This document shows, piece by piece, positions 17,275-24,072 of a stretch of 41,104 bases of DNA. The position numbers were made by a program, and so were the translations under genes. The first letter of the stretch is position 1, and the number at the start of each line of letters is the position of its first letter. The notes beneath the pieces are model-generated. The model did no database searches, had not been told where the DNA came from, and saw only the letters and a list, made by a program, of their open reading frames with translations. Source of the stretch: Rhodopirellula europaea 6C (GTDB lineage Bacteria; Planctomycetota; Planctomycetia; Pirellulales; Pirellulaceae); the NCBI RefSeq assembly GCF_000338295.1, contig NZ_ANMO01000109.1, positions 1 through 41,104 of the forward strand, written 5' to 3'.

Positions 17275-17301
17275 CCGAAAAGGGGTCAGACCCCTTTTCG
17301 G
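17275..17301. repeat. GGGGTCAGACCCC palindrome between vgrG and the DUF6931-like gene
   Basis: An 11-bp inverted repeat (CCGAAAAGGGG / CCCCTTTTCGG) with a 5-nt loop TCAGA lies 7 nt after the vgrG stop. The stem carries A4/T4 tracts, so it could act as a leaky terminator or RNA-stabilising element on either strand. The GGGGTCAGACCCC core also resembles REP-like palindromes that recur in many bacterial genomes. The mobile-repeat identity is inferred. Confidence 0.6.
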
Positions 17302-17352
17302 ACAGAATTGGCTCACGCGTCCCTCCACTTCATTCCAATCCTTCGCTTCATC

Positions 17353-18267
17353 ATGCCACTCTTACTCACCGCTCATCCCGCTGACGACACCGACGTGCGA
17401 TTGATCTTGCGCGTCGGTCAGGAAGCACGCGTGGGCAGTAGCGAGTGGGTGGAAATGAGCCTTCCCGATGACGCCGCGTTGTCACCGGAACACTTTGTCG
17501 TTCGTTGCGGAACGGACGCGGTGATCGAGGTTCTCGAGGGACAGAATGCACTGATCGTTGCAGGAGACTCATGCGATCGGCTCACGCTGTCAGAAACGGG
17601 CCAATGCGAAACCGAATTCGTCGCCGGCCAAACCGCTTTTTCGGTTCGTTGGTCACCCGACGTGACGACCGCGACACCCAAAACGAATCCGCAACAACTG
17701 GCGACTTCCGACGAAACCATCGACGATCACGCGACCATCGCCTCGCTTGCAAAAGTGATGTCGATGTCGGACGCATCCACCGCATTGATCCAGTCACCCG
17801 ATCAAACGATGGACTACCTCCAACGTTTGATCGATGCCTCCTTGAACGACGATGCGATCCGGTTTCTCGCTGGTGCGTTGCCGGTCCGAACCGCCATCGG
17901 ATGGGCGATCGATGCATCCGGCTTTGCCAATCGCGCGAGCAGCACGCTCGACCAAAGCATTCTGGCTTGGCAGACCTCGGGCGACGAACCCGACCGCCGC
18001 AAAGTTCGCGATCAACTGGCCGTCAGTTCTCCTGACAACGTCACCCGTTGGATCGCTCAGGCGATCATCTTCAGCGGCGGCAGCCTGGGACCGGATGATC
18101 AACCGCCCATTCCACCACCATCGCATTTGAGCGGCGTCGCAATCATGACCTCGCATCGATGGTCCGTCGCGGCGGAGCCAGATCGAGACACCGCGATGCA
18201 GCAATGGTTGCAATCCGGCAGCGCGTTGTTGCAACGCGAACAAGACACCAAGCAAGGAAATCAGTGA
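17353..18267 (+). CDS. DUF6931-like T6SS accessory protein
   Basis: The ATG at 17353 is preferred to a TTG at 17308. The 304-residue protein has two parts. Residues ~1-115 are beta-rich, with Gly turns and a stretch HFVVRCGTDAVIEVLEG that recalls an FHA-type beta-sandwich, though the phosphothreonine-binding residues are not evident. Residues ~155-300 match the DUF6931 pattern: AIRFLAGALPVRTAIGWA (~175-192), a WIAQAIIFSGGSLGPDDQPPIPPP-like block (~233-256), and a final helix. DUF6931 proteins are, to my knowledge, often found beside VgrG/PAAR in T6SS loci and have no known activity. An adaptor or loading role between spike and effector is inferred. Its TGA overlaps the ATG of the PAAR gene (TGATG). 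Confidence 0.75.
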   Translation: MPLLLTAHPADDTDVRLILRVGQEARVGSSEWVEMSLPDDAALSPEHFVVRCGTDAVIEVLEGQNALIVAGDSCDRLTLSETGQCETEFVAGQTAFSVRWSPDVTTATPKTNPQQLATSDETIDDHATIASLAKVMSMSDASTALIQSPDQTMDYLQRLIDASLNDDAIRFLAGALPVRTAIGWAIDASGFANRASSTLDQSILAWQTSGDEPDRRKVRDQLAVSSPDNVTRWIAQAIIFSGGSLGPDDQPPIPPPSHLSGVAIMTSHRWSVAAEPDRDTAMQQWLQSGSALLQREQDTKQGNQ

Positions 18268-18557
18268 TGCCGCCTGCTGCTCGAATCATGGACGAACACA
18301 GTTGCCCGATGGTCACAGGCGTTGTCCCGCATGTCGGAGGCCCCATCATCGGTCCGGGAGAACCCACGGTGCTGATCGGGGGAATGCCGGCCGCGGTTTT
18401 GGGCGATGAGGCCGAGTGCACGGGCCCGCCCGACACTCTTTCCAAAGGCTCCGCCACCGTCATGATCGGCGGCAAACCCGCGGTTCGGATGGGTGATCCG
18501 ACAGCACACGGTGGATCGATCGCATCAGGTGAACCCACCGTTCAGGTTGGTGGCTAG
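18267..18557 (+). CDS. PAAR-domain spike-tip protein
   Basis: PAAR proteins form the sharp zinc-binding cone on top of VgrG. The 96-residue protein is a single PAAR domain with no toxin extension: PPAARIMDEHSCP (2-14), VPHVGGPIIGPGEPTVLIGG (~20-39), MPAAVLGDEAECTGPPDT and a second repeat VMIGGKPAVRMGDPTAHGGSI ending in SGEPTVQVGG. His and Cys residues in these loops (HSC, PHVGG, EC, AHGG) are suited to bind the tip metal. The start overlaps the stop of the upstream gene by one base, and the next gene begins 3 nt after the TAG, so translation of all three is coupled. Confidence 0.95.
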   Translation: MPPAARIMDEHSCPMVTGVVPHVGGPIIGPGEPTVLIGGMPAAVLGDEAECTGPPDTLSKGSATVMIGGKPAVRMGDPTAHGGSIASGEPTVQVGG

Positions 18558-18560
18558 AAC

Positions 18561-21500
18561 ATGAGCAAGACCAACAACAGTCCCAACGTGACCGAATCGC
18601 GACTGCGAGATTGGCGAAATCAGCCAACCGCATCGGGATCGCGACTGCGCATCAAGGTTGCGCTGACGATCGTCCTCGCGTCCTTGCTCGGGATCTTTGT
18701 GGTCTCGGTTTGGCGTCCGCTTGAATCACCTCGTCTGTTGATTCAATCGATTGGGCCAGTGCCACCTAAAAAGACACAACCTGCCCCGGTGATTCCGGCG
18801 CAGGCCGTTGCTCTTGCATCGCTGGATGCCTTCTCCTCATTCGGTCAGGCAATGCCGACGGCCAGCGTGACTCCAACGCTCTCGCTTTCCGCCGCCAATC
18901 AAATCGCACAAACCGATATCACGAACGGTACCCGACTCATTCACCTTGCCGGCACAGCATTGGTGGTCGACGGCCATGCGATCATGTTGTCATTGAATTC
19001 CGAGTCGACGTTGCAAACATCGCCGCTGGACGTCTCCGAACTCCTTCGACATCTCAGCAAAACTCAAACGCCCGTGATCGTGTTGATCGACGCGATTGAA
19101 AGCGTCGGCGATTCAATCGGACGGCTGCCCGAGATGAACGCCTGGCAGTTCGCTCAGTGTCTCGATCGAGAAGTCTCCGCGTTGAGCCATTCGAATGTGT
19201 TGGTCGTCACACACCACAGCCAAATCAATCATGAGCTGATCGATCCAGCCCAACATGTCACGCCGCTGACCCAAGCCGCGATGAACGGCTTCGAAGAATC
19301 CGCGGACAACAACGCTGACGGTGTGGTCTCCGTCGCCGAATGGTTGAATGTGGTCAGCCCCGAGCGTCCCGATGGCGACGACCAAGCAGTTCCCCATTCC
19401 TTTTCCAGCATCCCGCGAGGACATTGGAAACGCTATTTGTTGGCGCCGGTGCAGACTGCTCTCGATCCCAAAGACGACGCAACACCCGCGGCGCAAGCCG
19501 AAGCGAGTGCGACGACATCGACAACGGCCGACCTACCCAGTGCCACTCGGTCCGTTGCCGCACCGCCGAATGCCGCCCCAGAACAAGCCAAACATCACAC
19601 GGTCGATGTGACCGCACCGACGCTGGCTGTTGCAATTCAGATGCACGCGGATGGCATTCGCACCAATCGCAGTGACCAGTGCAGCGAATTGTTCGAGGGA
19701 CTGCAAACGCTGCTCAACGCGGATGCCACCGAAGCCACCGCGAAAACTTGGATTGACTCGCCGATTCCAGCCAACGCAACGTGGGACGAAGTGGTCTGGG
19801 CCAGATCCGTGTTGCAGCAAAACGCACCTTGGTCACTCAAGCAATCACTGATCAAGTGCCGTGTGCTCGCCAACCAAGCCGCGATGAACTCGACAGTCCG
19901 CACATGGTTCGAACCCGAACTAGCAGAAACGCAATGGGTGCGACTGGACGCTGAACGGAGCCTGGTCAGCCCCGTGCGTTCGGACTATCTGGCTCATGTG
20001 CAAGCACAAACCGAAAAAGCGATTCGCGCGTTCACAAGACTGCAAAAGGATGCGTTGGCGATCGATCAAGCCGGTGAACTGCGAGATGAAATCATCGATC
20101 ACTTGAATGCATTTGTGGCGATGCCCATTCGCTCCAAATCGCTGATGGATGATTCCGTTTGCCAGTTGCTACTTGAAACGATCGCATTGCAACGATGGCT
20201 GGACTCTGCCAACAGCGATTCGATGTACCAAGGCGACGCGATGATCCAGTCCGTCAAACATCGTTTGTCGGGTTTGCTGGCTGAACTTCAATTGCAACTG
20301 GACCAATCATCGTCGACCATTCAAACGGTCGCGGTTTCGCGGTCCAGCGAAGGGTTCGTTGAAAGCACACGGACGCGAATCCAGCGTTCGACGTTGGCGG
20401 CCCAACTCGAACTAGCTGGGACGTCGAGCAAACCTGGGACCCTGGATCGATTGCAGAAAGCCGCCCAGACCGCGAGCCAAACGCTTCTGAACGCGTCAAC
20501 ATCGGAAGACGAAATGGTCAACGCCGTCGACCAATACAAACAACTCGTGCGTGCCCTGAAATCGGATATCCAAACGCCCGCCAAGCAAGACACTGCGGCA
20601 AAAGAGCTGGACGTGGCAATGCAGCGTTGGTCGCACATTCTGCCAACGCTCGTCGCCGACACGCGTGCATGTGCCGTCGATGCAACCAAAGACGAACGAG
20701 AACGTTACGCGATCTCGAACAGTCGCTACCAACGACTCGCTGCTTGGATTGGATTGCCCGCACTGCCCCGAATCGAATCCAACACCAACGTTGACGTGAC
20801 CGTCCAAGGCTCGCTGGCAATGTCAGATCGCGTGATGTTGAACATCGCGGTCCAATCGACTTCGCAATCGATGGGTTCGGGGATCTTGGAAATCGAAACC
20901 GATGGTGGTTGGTTGCAAATCAACACACTGGCTGATTCGACCATCACACCCGTGCAACGCGTCTCAGGTGAAACTGATTATCGCTCGATCGTTTCGCAAA
21001 GAGCCACATCGACCGCAACGGCGTCAGAAAAGCTGGGCCTGTTTTCGAAGCAAAAGACCGCTTCAATCGAGATCCGTCGAGCGTCGCAGGCTGGAAACGC
21101 GAAGACGCCGGAAACATCCGCGATCAACCTTCGTTGGATCACTCAGAACAATATCTTTCGCACCAGTGTGCCTTTGGAATTGCCGCTGTCCGAATTTGCG
21201 GCCGCTCGATCCAGTGCCGGCGACTCGTGGGTCATGCACGCCAACCGAGACCTCTTTGCGCCGTTGTGGATCCAGCCACTGGATTCGTCGTCGCAGTCCT
21301 TGCAGGTGCGTCTGCTGGGTTGGTCCGAACCGGGACGAACTTGCCCGCCGACGATGAAATCGGAGCAAGCCAAGCGGTGGCTCGCCACCCAAACGCCTCC
21401 AACCGAGTTGGCGATCCAGCCCAAACTGGCGACGGCATTGGGACAATGGACGAAGGTCATGTTTCCCGCTGCCAAACTGGAACCCGACGCGCCACCAATC

Positions 21501-22982
21501 ACAGTCGCATCGCTTTGGTGCGAAGTCACCGACGCTGAAAACGATCGCGTGCAATGGATTGACTTGAGTCCTCGGGTGTATCGCCCGGACTCGCTGATTC
21601 AGCCAGTCGTGGCTTACGACCACAACGCTCGCAAAGTCGATGTGTCGATCAGCGCTCTCGCTGGCGTCGATGGACCGACACATGTTCGCATCGAACTGGT
21701 CGACTTGCTGACTCATCTGACCGTTGCCCATGGCGAACAAATGATCGCCCCGGATTCTCGCGTCACCAAATCGTTCTCGTCCGCCGCTTGCGATGGGCAC
21801 CCCATCGGCGTTCGAGTGTTGAGCGACCAGTGGCCGAGTGCCTTTGTGTTTCACTTGGCGGGCAATCGCAGCGAGCAATTGCTCACGCCATCCGACGACC
21901 ACGCCGCCATCGTCATCGGGGCTCCTTTGTTGCCTGATGCACCGGCCTCCCAGGACCTTCCGCCGGTGATCGTTTCCAAAGACGCTGAAACAGTCTCCGC
22001 CGATGTATGGGTTGACCTCAGCGACAAACTGTTCCACTACGGCAGCGACGTTGTGACATTGGGATTGGATCTGAATGGCGATCGCTACTTGCAGAACGAA
22101 CCAACCGTTTCGGTCACCACGCCTGCCGCGATCGAATTCACTTGGGCCGGTGTGGATCCACTTGGCCAACCGGGATTGAAAAGTCGTGTGCGTCCACATC
22201 GACTCAGCGTGCCGGTGGGTGTGGTCCGAAACCAGCGTGCTCCGCTGATCGCCAGCCTTCAACGAGGCGAGCAACTCGTTTGGAGCAACCCGATCACGGC
22301 TGTGTTTGACACGTTGCCACCCAAGCTGAAGGACATTCAGATCCGATCACCGCTGCCAGCGATCTTGGGCGGGCCGGTGGAAGTTCGTGCCACTGTCGAT
22401 GACGCGGGACTCAGCGAAGCGGCCTCCATCCAAGCGGCTTGGGCAACCGCCGGCCAACAAGAGTTCACGCCCGACGTGAAACCCGTTCCTGGCCAACGAC
22501 TCGGTGACGGAAGCTGGGTCGTCATTCTGCCGACGGACAAACTGGCATCGGGAACACACACGTTGCTGATGCAAGCAACCGACGCAGCAAATAACCCGGG
22601 CCTGATCAAAACGCTTGCGATCGAGTTGCTGACCGAAGCCGAGTTGCAAGCTCGCCGCGAAGCCGAAGTCACCGTTCTGCAAGGCAAAATCGCCTATGTG
22701 ACTCTGCCAGTCGCAGGCATGAAGGTCGCGCTCAAAGAGTTGCCAAAAGAAAAGCCTGACAATTCGGACGAAAAAAGCGTGGAACAACCCTCCCAAGCGT
22801 CGAATTTACCCCAAGAGGCACTGACCGATGCGAGCGGTCATTTCGTGTTTCCCGCCGTGAAGGCTGGCCAATACGAATTGACATTGGAAGGCCTCTATCG
22901 CGGGGATCGCTATCGCAGAAGTGTGGAAGTCGCCGTGAAACCGCCTCAGCCAACTGACCTCCCCACCATCCGCATCGATTGA
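18561..22982 (+). CDS. Giant membrane-anchored pseudo-caspase protein of the T6SS locus
   Basis: A 1473-residue single-pass protein with a short basic cytoplasmic tail, one membrane helix (~31-50) and a very long extracytoplasmic part. Residues ~115-290 align with the caspase-like (peptidase C14) fold: LAGTALVVDGHA (129-140) stands where the catalytic FSGHG motif should be, with His replaced by Thr132. IVLIDAIES (173-181) stands in place of LLLDACHSG, with Cys replaced by Ile179. The end of the domain has a perfect EF-hand-type loop DNNADGVVSVAE (249-260). Residues ~360-690 are mainly helical, ~750-1370 are beta-rich and look like repeated Ig-like or sandwich domains, and the last ~90 residues (GKIAYV..., then ALTDASGHFVFPAVKAGQYELTLEG) are a carboxypeptidase-regulatory-like fold. 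It follows PAAR by 3 nt and is therefore part of the T6SS operon. No toxin motif is seen. A structural role in the envelope complex is inferred. Confidence 0.72.
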   Translation: MSKTNNSPNVTESRLRDWRNQPTASGSRLRIKVALTIVLASLLGIFVVSVWRPLESPRLLIQSIGPVPPKKTQPAPVIPAQAVALASLDAFSSFGQAMPTASVTPTLSLSAANQIAQTDITNGTRLIHLAGTALVVDGHAIMLSLNSESTLQTSPLDVSELLRHLSKTQTPVIVLIDAIESVGDSIGRLPEMNAWQFAQCLDREVSALSHSNVLVVTHHSQINHELIDPAQHVTPLTQAAMNGFEESADNNADGVVSVAEWLNVVSPERPDGDDQAVPHSFSSIPRGHWKRYLLAPVQTALDPKDDATPAAQAEASATTSTTADLPSATRSVAAPPNAAPEQAKHHTVDVTAPTLAVAIQMHADGIRTNRSDQCSELFEGLQTLLNADATEATAKTWIDSPIPANATWDEVVWARSVLQQNAPWSLKQSLIKCRVLANQAAMNSTVRTWFEPELAETQWVRLDAERSLVSPVRSDYLAHVQAQTEKAIRAFTRLQKDALAIDQAGELRDEIIDHLNAFVAMPIRSKSLMDDSVCQLLLETIALQRWLDSANSDSMYQGDAMIQSVKHRLSGLLAELQLQLDQSSSTIQTVAVSRSSEGFVESTRTRIQRSTLAAQLELAGTSSKPGTLDRLQKAAQTASQTLLNASTSEDEMVNAVDQYKQLVRALKSDIQTPAKQDTAAKELDVAMQRWSHILPTLVADTRACAVDATKDERERYAISNSRYQRLAAWIGLPALPRIESNTNVDVTVQGSLAMSDRVMLNIAVQSTSQSMGSGILEIETDGGWLQINTLADSTITPVQRVSGETDYRSIVSQRATSTATASEKLGLFSKQKTASIEIRRASQAGNAKTPETSAINLRWITQNNIFRTSVPLELPLSEFAAARSSAGDSWVMHANRDLFAPLWIQPLDSSSQSLQVRLLGWSEPGRTCPPTMKSEQAKRWLATQTPPTELAIQPKLATALGQWTKVMFPAAKLEPDAPPITVASLWCEVTDAENDRVQWIDLSPRVYRPDSLIQPVVAYDHNARKVDVSISALAGVDGPTHVRIELVDLLTHLTVAHGEQMIAPDSRVTKSFSSAACDGHPIGVRVLSDQWPSAFVFHLAGNRSEQLLTPSDDHAAIVIGAPLLPDAPASQDLPPVIVSKDAETVSADVWVDLSDKLFHYGSDVVTLGLDLNGDRYLQNEPTVSVTTPAAIEFTWAGVDPLGQPGLKSRVRPHRLSVPVGVVRNQRAPLIASLQRGEQLVWSNPITAVFDTLPPKLKDIQIRSPLPAILGGPVEVRATVDDAGLSEAASIQAAWATAGQQEFTPDVKPVPGQRLGDGSWVVILPTDKLASGTHTLLMQATDAANNPGLIKTLAIELLTEAELQARREAEVTVLQGKIAYVTLPVAGMKVALKELPKEKPDNSDEKSVEQPSQASNLPQEALTDASGHFVFPAVKAGQYELTLEGLYRGDRYRRSVEVAVKPPQPTDLPTIRID

Positions 22983-22998
22983 AGACGAACGCCCAAAC

Positions 22999-23799
22999 AT
23001 GAACGCGAGACGGTCAACAACGAACGGCATGACGGGAGCCACCCATGCGTGGCCGTTGCTGCTCGCGTGTGGCTGTCTGGTTCTCGCATCCGGCTGCACG
23101 TCGTTGAACGTCTTGGAGCGTCAGGCCACCACGCCGGTCTTGATCGGCCCGGATGGAGTCGCCACTCCACCGGCCCCGGTTCCTATGACGCTGCCGCGTT
23201 TCTTGGGAATCGATACCATCGGTCGTCGCTGCATTCGCAAGACGGTGCTGCTCGGCCAAATCACCTATGAAAAAGCAGCGACCGCGGTTCCTGCGTTGCA
23301 GCCGCCACCGATGAGTCTGCCATCTTCGCACCCTGCCAATGCGGCCTCGCCTTCGCCTGCCGTCGCGGGTGCACTGAAAGTGAAAGAAGCGAAGGTCGCC
23401 ACCGCCGCCAAGGTAAAAGCCCTCGGTGTTTTGGCCGGCGAAGACTGCTCCGTCAATCCGCATGTGGAAGAAGCCATTCTCGCGGGACTGGACGATGTTT
23501 CGGCAGAGGTCCGCATCGCGGCCATCGAAGCGGTCATTGCCTCGCGTCGAGGATGCGATCCCGGTTGCGGAGGATGTTGCAGCATCCCGATCCGTCAAAA
23601 GCTCACTCGAATGGTGTTTGAAAAGACCGGACCTTGTTGTTGGTTTGAACCCAGCTCCAAAGCCCGACGTTTGGCCCGCTTGGCACTCGATGCCTGCGGA
23701 GGCCCGGTCGAACCCGACGCCTGTGGCTGCGAAATTCAAACGGACTATCCGATTGAAGGACCACCGCCCGAACTGATCCAACAGATCCTGTCGGAATAA
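22999..23799 (+). CDS. Cys-rich HEAT-like lipoprotein at the end of the T6SS operon
   Basis: A 266-residue predicted lipoprotein: basic start, hydrophobic core LLLACGCLVL, and lipobox LASGC with the lipidated Cys at 33. After a Pro-rich linker the region ~125-180 (AATAAKVKALGVLAG, VEEAILAGLDDVSAEVRIAAIEAVIASR) has the rhythm of HEAT repeats. It is followed by a Cys cluster (CDPGCGGCC) and further cysteines (CCW, DACG, CGCE). It shows none of the TssJ beta-sandwich features, being about 100 residues longer and helical. It begins 16 nt after the giant gene, and no other lipoprotein is in the cluster, so it could supply the outer-membrane anchor normally given by TssJ. That role is inference from position and topology. 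An in-frame ATG at 23029 is a possible later start. Confidence 0.75.
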   Translation: MNARRSTTNGMTGATHAWPLLLACGCLVLASGCTSLNVLERQATTPVLIGPDGVATPPAPVPMTLPRFLGIDTIGRRCIRKTVLLGQITYEKAATAVPALQPPPMSLPSSHPANAASPSPAVAGALKVKEAKVATAAKVKALGVLAGEDCSVNPHVEEAILAGLDDVSAEVRIAAIEAVIASRRGCDPGCGGCCSIPIRQKLTRMVFEKTGPCCWFEPSSKARRLARLALDACGGPVEPDACGCEIQTDYPIEGPPPELIQQILSE

Positions 23800-23930
23800 T
23801 GTCAGCCGCCTCGCTGTGACTTCGCAAACGCCGACATTACAAACATCTCGAACCACGCTGGTTCCAAAGCGTCCTTCTTCAAGGATGTGCAGTTTCTGGT
23901 GCCGCGTTTTGGCGGGCTTCTGCATTTAAT

Positions 23931-23998
23931 AACCTCTCCCGAAACGAGGTTTTGGGGGAGGTCGAGCGACGCCGTTCAGGCGTACGCGAGGGAGGGGG
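23931..23998. repeat. Intergenic repeat-like element between convergent genes
   Basis: The 273-nt gap between the lipoprotein (ends 23799) and the opposing caspase-vWA gene (ends 24073) contains AACCTC-N9-GAGGTT (23931-23951), then a purine-rich GGGGGAGG tract, a small ACGCC-GTTC-AGGCGT hairpin and a GAGGGAGGGGG tract. The mixture of palindrome and G-rich tracts is typical of dispersed intergenic repeats and may also terminate the two convergent transcripts. No coding potential is seen in the gap. Confidence 0.4.
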
Positions 23999-24072
23999 CC
24001 GAGTATGGGAAGCGGCACGCACTGCTCTCCCGCGAAACCAAACGCAAGCGAACAACGTCGAACGGCAATCGT

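Noticed and set aside
21063-22274. A 403-codon open frame on the minus strand inside the giant pseudo-caspase gene
   Set aside because: It is antisense to a gene with clear codon bias and domains, its composition is Arg/His/Gln-rich as expected of a shadow frame, and it has no recognisable motif.
17353-23799. The accessory genes after vgrG as a toxin-immunity module
   Set aside because: None has a nuclease, lipase, amidase or pore-former motif, no small immunity-like gene is present, and membrane anchoring of the giant protein fits an envelope component better than cargo.
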